Source of the DNA: Flavobacterium hibisci
Lineage (GTDB): Bacteria > Bacteroidota > Bacteroidia > Flavobacteriales > Flavobacteriaceae
DNA length: 64,000 bases
Assembly (NCBI RefSeq): GCF_020026925.1
Contig: NZ_JAIQDW010000004.1
Span: 186,001-250,000 of the forward strand
Direction: 5' to 3'
Part shown: positions 1 to 10,257 of the stretch, piece by piece
How positions within the stretch are numbered: position 1 is the stretch's first letter
Layout: each line of letters opens with the position of its first letter
Program-made: the position numbers and the translations under genes
The notes under the pieces: model-generated
What the model saw: the letters and a program-made list of their open reading frames with translations, nothing else
Told to the model about the DNA's origin: nothing
Database searches by the model: none

Positions 1-628
<628 letters not shown>

Positions 629-727
629 TTATTAATAAATTATATTTTTTTTTCGAAAGTATAAAAATATTCAATACTAAAAACTCATTTTAGTCATTAA
701 ACACCTTTATTTATTAACTACATCGTT

Positions 728-1837
728 TTAGGCTTTGCTAGTTTTTATATTCTCCACAAATTGATCAAACAAATAAGAAGAATCATGTGGTCCAGGACTT
801 GCTTCGGGATGGTATTGTACTGAAAAACAATTCTTATTTTTCATTCTCATTCCAGCTACAGTATCATCATTTAAATGTATGTGAGTCAGTTCCAATTCTG
901 GATGACCTTCTAGAGCTTCTCTCTTTACAGCAAAACCATGATTTTGAGAAGTAATCTCACCTTTACCTGTAAGAAGGTTTTTAACTGGATGATTAATTCC
1001 TCTGTGTCCTCCAAACATTTTGTACGTTTTAACACCATTTGCAAGAGCAATTACCTGATGGCCCAAACAAATCCCAAACAAAGGTTTATCATCAGCAATA
1101 ATTTTCTTAGCAACTTCAATCGCTCCAAAAAGAGGGTCCGGATCTCCAGGACCATTTGACAAGAAGTAACCGTCAGGATTAAATGCTGTCAAATCTTCAT
1201 AAGTTGAATCGTATGGAAAAACTTTGATATAACAATCTCTCTTAGCAAGATTTCTTAATATGTTCTTTTTTATACCCAAGTCTAATGCTGAAATTTTATA
1301 TGTAGCATTTTCATCACCAATAAAGTACGGTTCTTTAGTTGACACTTTAGAAGCCAGCTCCAAACCTTCCATATCAGGAACATTAGCTAATTCCTTCTTT
1401 AACTCTTCAATAGAAGTTCCATCTGTACAAATAACTGCATTCATAGCACCATTGTCACGAATGTAACTCACCAGAGCACGAGTATCAACATCAGAAATAC
1501 AAATCAGGTTTTGTTTTGTAAAATAATCCTCCAGGCTTCCTGAAGCACCTGTTCTGGAATAGTTAAAACTAAAGTTTTTACAAACTAATCCTGCTATTTT
1601 AACGCTTTCAGATTCAACTTCTAAATCATTTACACCGTAATTACCGATATGCGGATTAGTAGTCACCATGATTTGCCCAAAATATGAAGGATCTGTAAAA
1701 ATCTCCTGATATCCTGTCATTCCAGTATTAAAACAAACTTCACCAAAAGTTTTACCGCTAATACCGATAGATTTACCATGAAAAATAGTTCCGTCACTTA
1801 GTAATAAAATGGCGCTTTGTCGAGTTGTGTATTTCAT
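728..1837 (-). CDS. carA: Carbamoyl-phosphate synthase small subunit (glutaminase)
   Basis: Glutamine amidotransferase subunit that hydrolyses glutamine and passes ammonia to CarB for carbamoyl phosphate, the first step of pyrimidine and arginine synthesis. The 369 residues match the usual length. An N-terminal CarA domain (about 1-150) contains the GMTGYQEIFTDPSY signature. The C-terminal class I GATase domain carries the nucleophile cysteine in LFGICLGHQVIALA and the His-Glu pair in SVQYHPEASPGPHD. carB is not in the window. The gene has its own well-formed promoter (1902-1932) and follows the rplQ terminator, so it is probably a unit separate from the ribosomal operon. eno follows. Confidence 0.97.
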   Translation of the reverse strand: MKYTTRQSAILLLSDGTIFHGKSIGISGKTFGEVCFNTGMTGYQEIFTDPSYFGQIMVTTNPHIGNYGVNDLEVESESVKIAGLVCKNFSFNYSRTGASGSLEDYFTKQNLICISDVDTRALVSYIRDNGAMNAVICTDGTSIEELKKELANVPDMEGLELASKVSTKEPYFIGDENATYKISALDLGIKKNILRNLAKRDCYIKVFPYDSTYEDLTAFNPDGYFLSNGPGDPDPLFGAIEVAKKIIADDKPLFGICLGHQVIALANGVKTYKMFGGHRGINHPVKNLLTGKGEITSQNHGFAVKREALEGHPELELTHIHLNDDTVAGMRMKNKNCFSVQYHPEASPGPHDSSYLFDQFVENIKTSKA

Positions 1838-1901
1838 TGTTTAATTTCTATTGTTATAATCTTATACTGAATTTAAAAACTCAGTGTAATTAGATATTTT
1901 G

Positions 1902-1932
1902 CAAATTTACTTTTTTAAAAGACCGCTGACAA
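1902..1932 (-). promoter_or_regulatory. Bacteroidota-type promoter of carA
   Basis: On the minus strand a TTG (1932-1930) is followed after exactly 20 bp by TAAATTTG (1909-1902). This fits the Bacteroidota housekeeping sigma consensus TTTG/TAnnTTTG. Transcription would start near 1897, giving a leader of about 60 nt before the carA ATG. Confidence 0.7.
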
Positions 1933-2015
1933 GATTTTTTAAAAATTTCATTCATAAAAATAAAACCCAGTCATTTAAAAAAGTTAAATTTTGTTCTTAA
2001 AAAAAATCAAAAAAA

Positions 2016-2044
2016 AAGGATAAACTAAAAATTAGCTTATCCTT
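2016..2044 (-). terminator. Intrinsic terminator after rplQ
   Basis: A 12-bp stem with one G-U pair (2016-2027 with 2033-2044) and a 5-nt loop, followed on the minus strand by a long run of T. It lies 28 bp after the rplQ stop codon and ends the large ribosomal superoperon. Confidence 0.85.
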
Positions 2045-2072
2045 GATTTCTATAGAATCATTATTTTCATAA

Positions 2073-2564
2073 TTATTCAGAAGCTTCAGTAGTCGTTTCT
2101 GATTCAGCAGTTGGAGCTTCCGGAGTTACCTCTTCAGCTTTTTTAGCTTTACCACCACGACGGCTTTTTGCTTTTTTAACTTCTTTTTTACCACCGTTGT
2201 AAAGTTCATTGAAATCTACAAGTTCGATCATCGCCATATCAGCGTTATCTCCTAAACGATTTCCAACTTTAATGATACGAGTGTATCCACCTGGACGGTC
2301 ACCAACTTTAGCAGCCACATCTCTGAACAAGTCAGTTACAGCATATTTACTACGTAGGTAAGCAAAAACAATACGACGGTTGTGAGTCGTATCTTCTTTT
2401 GATTTTGTGATTAAAGGCTCAACGAATTGTTTAAGCGCTTTAGCTTTTGCAACAGTAGTGTTAATACGTTTGTGCTCGATAAGAGAACAAGCCATATTAG
2501 CCAACATGGCTTTTCTATGTCCAGTCTGTCTGCTTAAGTGATTGAATTTTTTTCCGTGTCTCAT
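2073..2564 (-). CDS. rplQ: Large ribosomal subunit protein bL17
   Basis: 50S protein located near the exit tunnel. The start [20 protein letters not shown] is diagnostic of bL17. The conserved core covers about residues 1-120. Beyond it is a low-complexity tail (about 128-163) rich in Lys, Ala, Glu and Thr, which makes the protein longer (163 aa) than the roughly 120-130 aa of many bacteria. It is the last gene of the superoperon, 62 bp after rpoA, and is followed by a terminator. Confidence 0.98.
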   Translation of the reverse strand: MRHGKKFNHLSRQTGHRKAMLANMACSLIEHKRINTTVAKAKALKQFVEPLITKSKEDTTHNRRIVFAYLRSKYAVTDLFRDVAAKVGDRPGGYTRIIKVGNRLGDNADMAMIELVDFNELYNGGKKEVKKAKSRRGGKAKKAEEVTPEAPTAESETTTEASE

Positions 2565-2626
2565 GACGTGTTTTTTTTATCTTCATCTTGCTACAATCCA
2601 CTATGGAGAGCAAAATATGAAGTAAA

Positions 2627-3619
2627 TTATTCTTTATCTAATTTGTATTTAGCTAAGTCCATTCCGAAAGTTAAATTTTTAACTGCAACAAGTTCGTCAA
2701 GCTCAGTTAAAGATTTTTTACCAAAATTACGGAATTTCATTAGGTCATTTTTATTGAACGATACTAAATCACCAAGTGTATCAACTTCAGCCGCCTTCAA
2801 GCAATTTAATGCTCTCACAGATAAATCCATATCAACAAGCTTAGTTTTAAGCAATTGTCTCATATGCAATGACTCTTCATCATACGATTCTGTTTGTGCA
2901 ATTTCGTCAGCCTCAAGTGTAATTCTTTCATCTGAAAACAACATAAAATGGTGAATTAAAACTTTAGCAGCTTCAGTAAGAGCATCTTTTGGATTGATAG
3001 ATCCATCAGTTTTGATTTCAAAAACTAATTTTTCGTAATCTGTTTTTTGCTCTACACGGAAATTTTCGATTGCATATTTTACATTTTTTACCGGAGTAAA
3101 AATAGAATCTGTAAAAATTGTTCCAATTGCAGCATTCTGTTTTTTGTTCTCTTCAGCAGGAACGTATCCTCTACCTTTTTCGATTGTTAAATCGAAGTTC
3201 AATTTGATTTTAGAATCTAAATTACAGATAACAAGGTCTGGGTTCAGAACTTGGAAACCTGAGATAAATTTCTGAAAATCACCTGCTGTCAATTGGTCTT
3301 TACCAGAAACAGAAATAGTAACTGATTCATTATCGATATCTTCAATCTGACGTTTGAAACGTACTTGCTTAAGATTAAGGATAATTTCTGTAACGTCCTC
3401 AACAACACCTGAAATAGTAGAAAACTCATGATCTACACCTTCGATACGAACAGATGTAATTGCATAACCTTCTAACGCTGAAAGCAAAACTCTTCTAAGT
3501 GCATTACCAACTGTCAATCCATAACCAGGCTCTAAAGGTCTAAATTCGAATTTACCTTCAAAATCGGTTGAATCGATCATGATAACTTTATCGGGCTTTT
3601 GAAAATTAAATATTGCCAT
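2627..3619 (-). CDS. rpoA: RNA polymerase alpha subunit
   Basis: Alpha subunit (330 aa), the assembly platform of RNA polymerase. The N-terminal domain (about 1-230) has the dimerisation motif region [20 protein letters not shown]. The C-terminal helix-hairpin-helix domain (about 255-320) contains [15 protein letters not shown] and [13 protein letters not shown], the region that contacts UP elements and activators. It lies 21 bp downstream of rpsD and upstream of rplQ, the usual alpha-operon order. Confidence 0.98.
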   Translation of the reverse strand: MAIFNFQKPDKVIMIDSTDFEGKFEFRPLEPGYGLTVGNALRRVLLSALEGYAITSVRIEGVDHEFSTISGVVEDVTEIILNLKQVRFKRQIEDIDNESVTISVSGKDQLTAGDFQKFISGFQVLNPDLVICNLDSKIKLNFDLTIEKGRGYVPAEENKKQNAAIGTIFTDSIFTPVKNVKYAIENFRVEQKTDYEKLVFEIKTDGSINPKDALTEAAKVLIHHFMLFSDERITLEADEIAQTESYDEESLHMRQLLKTKLVDMDLSVRALNCLKAAEVDTLGDLVSFNKNDLMKFRNFGKKSLTELDELVAVKNLTFGMDLAKYKLDKE

Positions 3620-3640
3620 AAATTTCGACTAAGTCAATTA

Positions 3641-4246
3641 TTATTTGTTGTACAACTCTACGATTAATTGTTCTTTAATGTTTTCTGGAATTTGAAGTCT
3701 CGCAGGTACAGAAACGAAAGTCCCCTCTTTAAGTTCGTTGTTCCAGGTAATCCATTCATAAACATGACTTGAATTTGATAAAGAACGTTCGATAGCTTCT
3801 AACGATTTAGATTTTTCACGAACTGCAACTTTATCACCAGGCTTAAGGTGGTAAGAAGGAATATTTACAACTTCACCATTAACAGTAATGTGTCTGTGAG
3901 AAACTAATTGTCTTGCTCCTCTACGAGATGGAGCAATACCCATTCTAAAAACAACATTATCTAATCTTGCTTCACACAATTGTAAAAGAACTTCACCAGT
4001 AACACCTTTAGTAGCTGATGCTTTTTTAAATAAACCTCTGAATTGTTTTTCTAAAATTCCATAAGAATATTTAGCTTTTTGCTTTTCCATCAACTGAACA
4101 GCGTACTCAGATTTTTTACCTCTTTTTTTAGCCATCCCGTGTTGTCCGGGTGGATAGTTTCTTTTTTCGAAAGATTTATCATCTCCGAAGATTGCCTCGC
4201 CAAATTTACGAGCAATTCTAGTTTTAGGACCAGTATATCTTGCCAT
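3641..4246 (-). CDS. rpsD: Small ribosomal subunit protein uS4
   Basis: Primary 16S rRNA-binding 30S assembly protein (201 aa), starting [20 protein letters not shown]. The S4 RNA-binding domain spans about 90-150 ([20 protein letters not shown]). In several bacteria uS4 represses its own operon by binding mRNA. The 90-bp gap before this gene is the largest within the alpha-operon part and folds into a hairpin on the mRNA (see 4263-4316), so autoregulation may act there. Confidence 0.98.
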   Translation of the reverse strand: MARYTGPKTRIARKFGEAIFGDDKSFEKRNYPPGQHGMAKKRGKKSEYAVQLMEKQKAKYSYGILEKQFRGLFKKASATKGVTGEVLLQLCEARLDNVVFRMGIAPSRRGARQLVSHRHITVNGEVVNIPSYHLKPGDKVAVREKSKSLEAIERSLSNSSHVYEWITWNNELKEGTFVSVPARLQIPENIKEQLIVELYNK

Positions 4247-4262
4247 TTCTAAAAATTAATTT

Positions 4263-4316
4263 AAGGTAGAGATTATGAATTCAGGTCGTATCCTTCGATA
4301 ATCGTTATTCTACCTT
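4263..4316 (-). promoter_or_regulatory. Structured leader-like hairpin before rpsD (candidate uS4 site)
   Basis: In the rpsK-rpsD gap the arms AAGGTAGA (4263-4270) and TCTACCTT (4309-4316) pair perfectly. Directly inside, GATTAT (4271-4276) pairs with ATAATC (4298-4303), leaving a one-sided 5-nt bulge. There is no T-run after it, so it is not a terminator. That it is a uS4 operator is inferred only from its place and the known habit of uS4. Confidence 0.45.
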
Positions 4317-4336
4317 GTTATACTTAAATAATATTA

Positions 4337-4720
4337 TTAAACTCTACGTCTTTTTGGAGGACGACATCCGTTGTGAGGCATTGGAGTAACATCGATAATC
4401 TCAGTAACTTCAATTCCACCGTTATGAATAGAACGAATAGCAGACTCACGTCCGTTTCCTGGTCCTTTTACATAAACCTTAACTTTTTTCAGTCCAGCCT
4501 CTAGAGCTACTTTACTACAATCTTCCGCTGCCATTTGAGCTGCATACGGAGTATTCTTTTTAGAACCTCTGAAACCCATTTTACCAGCTGAAGACCAAGA
4601 AATAACTTCGCCTTTCTTGTTTGTCAAAGAAATAATAATATTGTTGAAAGTGGCAGAAATATGAGCCTCACCCGTTGATTCAACGATAACTTTACGTTTT
4701 TTTGCAGTTGCTTTAGCCAT
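4337..4720 (-). CDS. rpsK: Small ribosomal subunit protein uS11
   Basis: 30S platform protein near the E site (127 aa). It has the family core ([27 protein letters not shown]) and the basic C-terminus [13 protein letters not shown]. It is 9 bp after rpsM in the alpha-operon block and is followed by the 90-bp structured gap before rpsD. Confidence 0.98.
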   Translation of the reverse strand: MAKATAKKRKVIVESTGEAHISATFNNIIISLTNKKGEVISWSSAGKMGFRGSKKNTPYAAQMAAEDCSKVALEAGLKKVKVYVKGPGNGRESAIRSIHNGGIEVTEIIDVTPMPHNGCRPPKRRRV

Positions 4721-4729
4721 ATTTACTTA

Positions 4730-5104
4730 TTATTTAGTTGCTTTTTTCTTGTTAGCAACAGTTTTTCTTTTACCTTTTCTTGTTCTAGAGTTATTTTTAG
4801 TTCTTTGTCCTCTTAATGGAAGACCAGATCTGTGACGGATACCTCTATAACAACCAATATCCATTAAACGTTTGATGTTTAAAGAAACTTCAGAACGCAA
4901 TTCTCCTTCAATCTTGTAAAACGAAACTGCATCACGAATTGCTCCGATCTCGTCGTCATTCCAATCTTGAACTTTTTTATCCTGGCTAACCTGAGCTTTT
5001 TCTAAAATCTCAATAGCTCTACTTTTTCCTAATCCGAAAATATAGGTAAGTGCAATAACACCTCTTTTGTTTTTTGGGATATCTACCCCTGCTATTCTTG
5101 CCAT
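4730..5104 (-). CDS. rpsM: Small ribosomal subunit protein uS13
   Basis: 30S head protein that contacts the 50S subunit and tRNA (124 aa). It begins [20 protein letters not shown] and has the helix-hairpin-helix-like [15 protein letters not shown] segment, the [18 protein letters not shown] signature and a lysine-rich tail. It lies 2 bp after rpmJ, consistent with translational coupling. Confidence 0.98.
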   Translation of the reverse strand: MARIAGVDIPKNKRGVIALTYIFGLGKSRAIEILEKAQVSQDKKVQDWNDDEIGAIRDAVSFYKIEGELRSEVSLNIKRLMDIGCYRGIRHRSGLPLRGQRTKNNSRTRKGKRKTVANKKKATK

Positions 5105-5106
5105 AA

Positions 5107-5223
5107 TTATCCTTGTCTTTGTTTAAATCTAGGATTCTTTTTGTTTATTACGTACAGTCTCCCTTTTCTACGCACGATAATGCACTCGGCACTTCTCTTT
5201 TTTACTGATGCTCTAACTTTCAT
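5107..5223 (-). CDS. rpmJ: Large ribosomal subunit protein bL36, zinc-free type
   Basis: A 38-residue frame starting [14 protein letters not shown] and ending PRFKQRQG, the bL36 pattern. Zinc-binding bL36 has three cysteines and one histidine; here only one cysteine remains (residue 14) and the histidine near the end is Phe, so the Zn ribbon cannot form. It lies 12 bp after infA and 2 bp before rpsM. Very small genes of this kind are easily missed. Confidence 0.96.
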
Positions 5224-5235
5224 AGTAATTATCCT

Positions 5236-5451
5236 TTAATATCGATAAGTAATTCTTGCTTTTGACAAATCATAAGGACTCATTTCCAGTTTCACTTTAT
5301 CACCAGGTAATAATTTGATGTAATGCATACGCATTTTACCAGAAATATGAGCAATTACAATATGTCCATTTTCTAACTCTACACGGAACATCGCATTTGA
5401 TAATGCTTCAATGATTGATCCGTCTTGTTCTATTGCTGATTGTTTTGCCAT
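5236..5451 (-). CDS. infA: Translation initiation factor IF-1
   Basis: 71-residue S1/OB-fold factor that binds the ribosomal A site during initiation. It starts [17 protein letters not shown] and contains the family motifs [20 protein letters not shown] and [21 protein letters not shown]. It sits 7 bp after secY and before rpmJ, the secY-infA-rpmJ-rpsM order found in Bacteroidota. The map and adk genes that often follow secY elsewhere are absent here; adk is at 46.4 kb. Confidence 0.98.
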   Translation of the reverse strand: MAKQSAIEQDGSIIEALSNAMFRVELENGHIVIAHISGKMRMHYIKLLPGDKVKLEMSPYDLSKARITYRY

Positions 5452-5458
5452 AAATATA

Positions 5459-6805
5459 TTAAGCTACTGCTTTTCTATTTTTACCAGTCTTCATTAAACC
5501 ATCATAATGCTTGTTTAACAAGTATGAATTGATTTGCTGAATAGTATCTATTGCAACACCAACCATAATTATTAAAGAGGTACCTCCAAAAAACATTGCC
5601 CAAGATTGTTGTACATCCATAACACTTACAACAATAGCCGGGAACACAGCAATTAGAGCCAGAAATAAAGATCCTGGGAAAGTTATTAAAGACATCACTT
5701 TATCAAGAAAGTCTGAAGTTTCAGCACCTGGTCTTACACCCGGAATAAAACCACCACTTCTTTTTAAATCATCGGCCATTTTGTTAGTAGGTACTGTGAT
5801 TGCAGTATAGAAGAATGTGAATACAATAATTAAAGTTGCAAAAACAAAATTATACCAAAACCCAAACATATTACTAAATGTTCCAACAATAGATTGTGAT
5901 GTATCTGATTTTGACAATCCGGCTACAGCAGCAGGAATAAACATAATTGCCTGAGCAAAAATGATTGGCATAACCCCAGAAGCATTAAGTTTAAGCGGAA
6001 TCCATTGCCTGTTACCACCAGCCAAGTCCTGCTCATAATCCCCAGTTGTTGTACGACGAGCATATTGAACCGGAATTCTACGTACTGCCATCGTTAATAA
6101 CACACAAGAAATGATAACCAACAACCAAACTATAATTTCAATAACTAACAACATTGGACCTCCATTGTTGTTAGTAACTCTGGTTGTAAATTCTTGTATA
6201 AAAGCTTGCGGTAAACGAGCTAAGATACCAACCATAATCAATAATGAAATTCCATTTCCAATCCCTTTATCTGTAATTTTTTCCCCAAGCCACATAGCAA
6301 AAATAGTACCTGTAACCAAGATAATAACAGAAGAAAACAAAAACTCAGGTGAGTTAAACCCTAACAAAAATGCATTGCCAGGCAGTGTTCTGTATAAATT
6401 ATAGATATAAGTCGGACCTTGAACCAAAGTAATAGCAATAGTTAACCAACGGGTAATTTGATTAATCTTTTTTCTACCGCTTTCCCCATCATTTTGAAGT
6501 TTTTGCAAATATGGAATCGCAATTCCCATTAACTGAACAACAATAGAAGCAGAAATGTAAGGCATAATCCCTAAAGCAAAAACTGAAGCTTTAGAGAAAG
6601 CACCTCCGGTGAACATGTCTAAGATAGATCCTAAACCATTTTTAGTTTGTCCCGCTAAACCAGTTAGTTGAGTTGCATCAATTCCCGGAAGCGTAACATG
6701 TGCTCCAAAACGATATACCAAAAGCAATCCTAATGTAATTAAGATTCTGTTTTTAAGTTCTTCGATTTTCCAAACATTACTTATTGATTCAATAAATTTC
6801 TTCAT
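5459..6805 (-). CDS. secY: Preprotein translocase channel subunit SecY
   Basis: Channel of the inner-membrane Sec translocon (448 aa). It begins [20 protein letters not shown] and shows about ten hydrophobic segments, with the first-helix [17 protein letters not shown] and plug region [20 protein letters not shown] typical of the family. The cytoplasmic loop with [10 protein letters not shown] and the segment FIPGVRPG match conserved SecY loops. It ends the spc ribosomal genes, 12 bp after rplO, and is required for export of the many secreted proteins in this window. Confidence 0.98.
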   Translation of the reverse strand: MKKFIESISNVWKIEELKNRILITLGLLLVYRFGAHVTLPGIDATQLTGLAGQTKNGLGSILDMFTGGAFSKASVFALGIMPYISASIVVQLMGIAIPYLQKLQNDGESGRKKINQITRWLTIAITLVQGPTYIYNLYRTLPGNAFLLGFNSPEFLFSSVIILVTGTIFAMWLGEKITDKGIGNGISLLIMVGILARLPQAFIQEFTTRVTNNNGGPMLLVIEIIVWLLVIISCVLLTMAVRRIPVQYARRTTTGDYEQDLAGGNRQWIPLKLNASGVMPIIFAQAIMFIPAAVAGLSKSDTSQSIVGTFSNMFGFWYNFVFATLIIVFTFFYTAITVPTNKMADDLKRSGGFIPGVRPGAETSDFLDKVMSLITFPGSLFLALIAVFPAIVVSVMDVQQSWAMFFGGTSLIIMVGVAIDTIQQINSYLLNKHYDGLMKTGKNRKAVA

Positions 6806-6817
6806 ACAATAGAAAAA

Positions 6818-7270
6818 TTATATTGTTACAGCCTCTCCACCAGCAGCTTCGATAGCAGCTTTTGCAGTAGCAGTAAATTTGTGAGCAGTTACTTTTAATT
6901 TTGCTTTCAATTCTCCTCTACCTAAAATCTTAACGATTTCGTTTTTGGTAGCCAAACGGTTTGCAACAAAGTCTGTCATAGAAACAGAATCCGTAATCAC
7001 ACCATTATCTACTAACAATTGAAGTGTATCTAAATTAACACCTTCGTATTCTTTACGATTGATGTTTGTGAAACCAAACTTAGGCACACGTCTTTGAAGT
7101 GGCATTTGCCCTCCTTCAAAACCAATCTTTTTAGAATAACCAGAACGAGATTTTGCTCCTTTGTGACCTCTTGCTGCAGTGCCACCTTTACCAGAACCCT
7201 CTCCTCTACCTAATCTTTTATTTTGATTGTGTGTTGACCCTTCAGCTGGTTGTAAGTTACTTAAATTCAT
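6818..7270 (-). CDS. rplO: Large ribosomal subunit protein uL15
   Basis: 50S protein of 150 aa starting MNLSNLQPAEGSTHNQNKRL, with the glycine-rich N-terminal extension (GRGEGSGKGGTAARGHKGAK) that threads through 23S rRNA and a globular C-terminal half. It lies between rpmD and secY, 11 and 12 bp from each. Confidence 0.98.
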   Translation of the reverse strand: MNLSNLQPAEGSTHNQNKRLGRGEGSGKGGTAARGHKGAKSRSGYSKKIGFEGGQMPLQRRVPKFGFTNINRKEYEGVNLDTLQLLVDNGVITDSVSMTDFVANRLATKNEIVKILGRGELKAKLKVTAHKFTATAKAAIEAAGGEAVTI

Positions 7271-7281
7271 AACAGTATTTG

Positions 7282-7464
7282 TTATTTAGCTTCTTCAACA
7301 GAAACTAAGTGTTTAACTTTGTTTATCATCCCAAGGATAGCAGGATTTGAATCATGCTCTACAACTTGTCCCATTTTACGTAGACCCAAAGATTCCAAAC
7401 CTCTCTTTTGAGAAAGAGGACAGTTGATTTTGCTTCTTACTTGTTTTACTAATAATTTAGCCAT
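7282..7464 (-). CDS. rpmD: Large ribosomal subunit protein uL30
   Basis: 60-residue 50S protein with the family pattern [20 protein letters not shown] followed by [13 protein letters not shown]. Full normal length; 12 bp after rpsE and 11 bp before rplO. Confidence 0.97.
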   Translation of the reverse strand: MAKLLVKQVRSKINCPLSQKRGLESLGLRKMGQVVEHDSNPAILGMINKVKHLVSVEEAK

Positions 7465-7476
7465 AATTTCCTTGAA

Positions 7477-7998
7477 TTAACCTTTAAAAACTTTTTCTAA
7501 AGAAACACCTCTCTGTCTTGCAACAGTATGAGCACTTCTCATTTGCAATAAAGCATCAAAAGTTGCTTTAACTACGTTATGTGGGTTTGATGATCCCTGA
7601 GATTTAGATAATACATCGTGAATACCTACTGATTCAAGAACCGAACGAACAGCTCCACCAGCAATAACTCCTGTACCATGAGAAGCAGGAATTAAAAACA
7701 CACGTGCACCACCAAATTTTCCTTTTTGTTCGTGAGGAACAGATTGACCATTTAAAGGAATTTTCACTAAATTTTTCTTAGCATCTTCTACTGCTTTCGC
7801 AATTGCCTCAGAAACATCTTTAGATTTTCCTAATCCATGACCAACTACTCCGTTTTCATCACCTACAACTACAATAGCAGAAAAACCGAAAGCTCTACCT
7901 CCTTTTGTAACCTTAGTAACACGATTAACACTAACTAGACGATCTTTAAGTTCAAGACCACTAGGTTTTACCAATTCTACATTTTTGTATTTAGACAT
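7477..7998 (-). CDS. rpsE: Small ribosomal subunit protein uS5
   Basis: 30S protein important for decoding accuracy (173 aa). The N-terminal dsRNA-binding-like domain contains [20 protein letters not shown], and the C-terminal domain contains [20 protein letters not shown]. It lies 6 bp after rplR and 12 bp before rpmD. Confidence 0.98.
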   Translation of the reverse strand: MSKYKNVELVKPSGLELKDRLVSVNRVTKVTKGGRAFGFSAIVVVGDENGVVGHGLGKSKDVSEAIAKAVEDAKKNLVKIPLNGQSVPHEQKGKFGGARVFLIPASHGTGVIAGGAVRSVLESVGIHDVLSKSQGSSNPHNVVKATFDALLQMRSAHTVARQRGVSLEKVFKG

Positions 7999-8004
7999 AA
8001 TATA

Positions 8005-8355
8005 TTAGAATTTAAGTCCAGCGGCTCTTGCGCCTTCTGCTAATGATTTAATACGACCGTGATATAAATAACCACCTCTGTCAAAAGTGATGGTATCAAT
8101 GCCGGCTTTTAACGCTTTTTCAGCAACTAGTTTTCCAACTGCAGCCGCTACTTCAACGTTAGTACCTTTTCCTATTTCTTTTTCTCTTGAAGATGCAGCT
8201 AATAAAGTAACTCCATTTACATCATCAATAAGTTGAGCGTAAATTTCCTTATTACTTCTAAATACAGATAATCTAGGATTAGTAGCTGTACCACTAATCG
8301 ATTTTCTAATTCTGAATCTAATTCTCTGTCTTCTATCAGATTTTGTTAATGACAT
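8005..8355 (-). CDS. rplR: Large ribosomal subunit protein uL18
   Basis: 5S rRNA-binding 50S protein (116 aa), with an N-terminal basic stretch ([19 protein letters not shown]), the [19 protein letters not shown] core and the C-terminal [20 protein letters not shown] signature. It lies 11 bp after rplF. Confidence 0.98.
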   Translation of the reverse strand: MSLTKSDRRQRIRFRIRKSISGTATNPRLSVFRSNKEIYAQLIDDVNGVTLLAASSREKEIGKGTNVEVAAAVGKLVAEKALKAGIDTITFDRGGYLYHGRIKSLAEGARAAGLKF

Positions 8356-8366
8356 AATCTTATTTT

Positions 8367-8909
8367 TTAAGCTGATTTACCTGCTTTTCTTCTTAATACT
8401 TCACCCACAAATTTAACACCTTTTCCTTTGTATGGTTCAGGCTTACGGAAACCTCTGATTTTCGCAGCAACCTGTCCTAAAAGTTGTTTATCAAATGATG
8501 TTAATTTTACGATAGGGTTTTTTCCTTTTTCAGATATTGTTTCTACAACTACTTCAGGAGCAACTTCCAAAACAATATTGTGAGAATATCCAAGAGCTAA
8601 ATCTAACTTTTGACCTTGATTTGAAGCTCTGTAACCAACTCCAACTAATTCAAGTTCTTTTGTAAAACCTTCAGATACTCCAACAATCATGTTACTGATT
8701 AATGATCTGTACAATCCGTGTTTTGCTCTTTGGTCTTTATGATCAGACGATCTTTCAACTAATGCTTGATCGCCTTCAACTGTTACAGTTACGTCCGAAA
8801 ACTCCTGAGTCAGTTGACCTTTCTTTCCTTTTACTGTAATAATACCGTCTTTAACTTCTACAGTTACGCCAGCAGGGATTACAATTGGGCTTTTACCTAT
8901 TCTTGACAT
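8367..8909 (-). CDS. rplF: Large ribosomal subunit protein uL6
   Basis: 50S protein near the sarcin-ricin loop (180 aa), made of two related alpha/beta domains. It starts [20 protein letters not shown] and contains the signature [20 protein letters not shown] near the end. It lies 18 bp after rpsH in the standard spc order. Confidence 0.98.
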   Translation of the reverse strand: MSRIGKSPIVIPAGVTVEVKDGIITVKGKKGQLTQEFSDVTVTVEGDQALVERSSDHKDQRAKHGLYRSLISNMIVGVSEGFTKELELVGVGYRASNQGQKLDLALGYSHNIVLEVAPEVVVETISEKGKNPIVKLTSFDKQLLGQVAAKIRGFRKPEPYKGKGVKFVGEVLRRKAGKSA

Positions 8910-8927
8910 CTTATTTAGTCTTTAAAA

Positions 8928-9326
8928 TTAGTATACGTAACAAATTACTTCACCACCTACATTTAATTGTTTCGCTTGTTTTCCAGTCATAAGACCTTTT
9001 GAAGTTGAAACAATTGCAATTCCTAATCCGTTAAGGATTCTTGGTAATTTGGCAGCACCTGCGTATTTACGTAAACCAGGTTTACTAATTCTTTGGATAT
9101 CTTTAATTACAGGCTCTTTAGTATCCTTATCATACTTCAAAGCAATTTTGATTGAACCCTGAACAGAGTTGTCTTCAAATTTGTAACTTAAGATATAACC
9201 TTGATCAAATAAGATCTTAGTTATTTCTTTTTTTAGATTAGAAGCCGGAATTTCAACAACTTTGTGGTTTGCAGCCACAGCGTTACGAACTCTAGTCAAA
9301 TAATCTGCAATAGGATCTGTATACAT
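8928..9326 (-). CDS. rpsH: Small ribosomal subunit protein uS8
   Basis: 16S rRNA-binding assembly protein (132 aa). The start is set at the ATG at 9326, giving MYTDPIADYLTRVRNAVAAN, the usual uS8 N-terminus; the frame runs 12 codons further upstream but that extension is not part of the family. The C-terminus VGGEVICYVY is typical. It follows a 104-bp gap after rpsN, much the longest gap inside the S10-spc block, which holds a promoter-like sequence and a strong hairpin. uS8 regulates the spc operon in E. coli; whether it does so here is unknown. Confidence 0.97.
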   Translation of the reverse strand: MYTDPIADYLTRVRNAVAANHKVVEIPASNLKKEITKILFDQGYILSYKFEDNSVQGSIKIALKYDKDTKEPVIKDIQRISKPGLRKYAGAAKLPRILNGLGIAIVSTSKGLMTGKQAKQLNVGGEVICYVY

Positions 9327-9350
9327 ATGTATTTGATTGCGATTATGGTT

Positions 9351-9374
9351 TTCGGGAGACACCCGTCTCCCGAA
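9351..9374. promoter_or_regulatory. 10-bp GC-rich hairpin in the rpsH leader
   Basis: TTCGGGAGAC (9351-9360) pairs perfectly with GTCTCCCGAA (9365-9374) around a 4-nt loop. It lies 25 bp before the rpsH ATG. On the mRNA strand it is followed by AAAACC, not a T-run, so termination is unlikely; a leader structure or protein-binding site fits better. Confidence 0.5.
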
Positions 9375-9406
9375 CCTTTAATCAATTAAAATTATTTTTT
9401 GGTTTG

Positions 9407-9437
9407 CAAAAGTAATAACTTATTGCGAGATTACCAA
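9407..9437 (-). promoter_or_regulatory. Internal promoter for rpsH and the distal spc/alpha genes
   Basis: On the minus strand, TTG inside the last codons of rpsN (9437-9435) is followed after 20 bp by TACTTTTG (9414-9407), a full match to the Bacteroidota -7 box TAnnTTTG. A transcript from here would have a leader of about 75 nt that includes the hairpin at 9351-9374. Confidence 0.6.
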
Positions 9438-9700
9438 GACGCTTTTTTAACTCCAGGAATTAATCCATTATTAGCCATCTCACGGAAAGTTACACGAGAA
9501 ATACCAAATTGACGAATATAACCTCTTGGTCTACCTGTTAATTTACAACGATTGTGCAAACGAACTGGTGAAGCATTTTTAGGTAATTTTTGTAAAGCTT
9601 CAAAATCTCCAGCTTCTTTCAAAGCTTTTCTTTTCTCAGCGTACTTAGCTACCGTTTTCTCTCTTTTCACCTCACGGGCTTTCATTGATTCTTTAGCCAT
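9431..9700 (-). CDS. rpsN: Small ribosomal subunit protein uS14, zinc-free type
   Basis: 30S head protein (89 aa) starting [20 protein letters not shown]. The long form without the zinc knuckle: the region [20 protein letters not shown] has one cysteine instead of CxxC pairs. The signature [19 protein letters not shown] is intact. It lies 3 bp after rplE. Confidence 0.97.
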   Translation of the reverse strand: MAKESMKAREVKREKTVAKYAEKRKALKEAGDFEALQKLPKNASPVRLHNRCKLTGRPRGYIRQFGISRVTFREMANNGLIPGVKKASW

Positions 9701-9703
9701 GTC

Positions 9704-10255
9704 TTAATTCTTTTTAAAAGGTAAACCTAATTCAGCCAATAATGACTTTGCTTCTTTGTCAGTTTTTGCAGTAGTAACAAAAGTGATATCCATTCCTGAA
9801 ATTTTGTTTACTTTATCAATATCAATTTCAGGGAAAATGATTTGCTCTAAAACTCCAAGATTGTAATTACCTCTTCCGTCGAAACCAGTAGCTTTAATAC
9901 CACTAAAATCTCTAACACGTGGTAAAGCAGAAGTAACAAGTCTGTCTAAAAACTCATACATTCTTTCTCCACGCAAAGTAACTTTTGCTCCAATAGGCAT
10001 CCCTTTTCTCAATTTGAATGACGCAACGTCTTTCTTTGAAATTGTAGATACTGCTTTTTGTCCAGTGATCTTTGTTAACTCATCAACTGCATAGTCAATA
10101 AGTTTTTTATCAGATACAGCTGCACCAACTCCACGGCTCAAAACGATTTTTTCAAGTTTAGGAACTTGCATTACGTTTGTATATCCGAACTCTTCTTTAA
10201 GAGCAGAGATTACCCTACTCTTATATTCTTCTTTTAGTCTAGGTGTATATGCCAT
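9704..10255 (-). CDS. rplE: Large ribosomal subunit protein uL5
   Basis: 5S rRNA-binding protein of the central protuberance (183 aa). It starts [20 protein letters not shown] and contains the family motifs [20 protein letters not shown] and [20 protein letters not shown]. It lies 2 bp after rplX and 3 bp before rpsN. Confidence 0.98.
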   Translation of the reverse strand: MAYTPRLKEEYKSRVISALKEEFGYTNVMQVPKLEKIVLSRGVGAAVSDKKLIDYAVDELTKITGQKAVSTISKKDVASFKLRKGMPIGAKVTLRGERMYEFLDRLVTSALPRVRDFSGIKATGFDGRGNYNLGVLEQIIFPEIDIDKVNKISGMDITFVTTAKTDKEAKSLLAELGLPFKKN

Positions 10256-10257
10256 TA

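Noticed and set aside
2538..2954. Plus-strand open frame of 138 codons across the rplQ-rpoA junction
   Set aside because: Low-complexity Ser-rich translation, antisense to rpoA and rplQ; no promoter or homologous text.
9351..9374. Hairpin before rpsH as a terminator of the upstream S10/spc genes
   Set aside because: It is followed by AAAACC on the mRNA strand, not by a T-run, and the operon continues; a leader structure is more likely.
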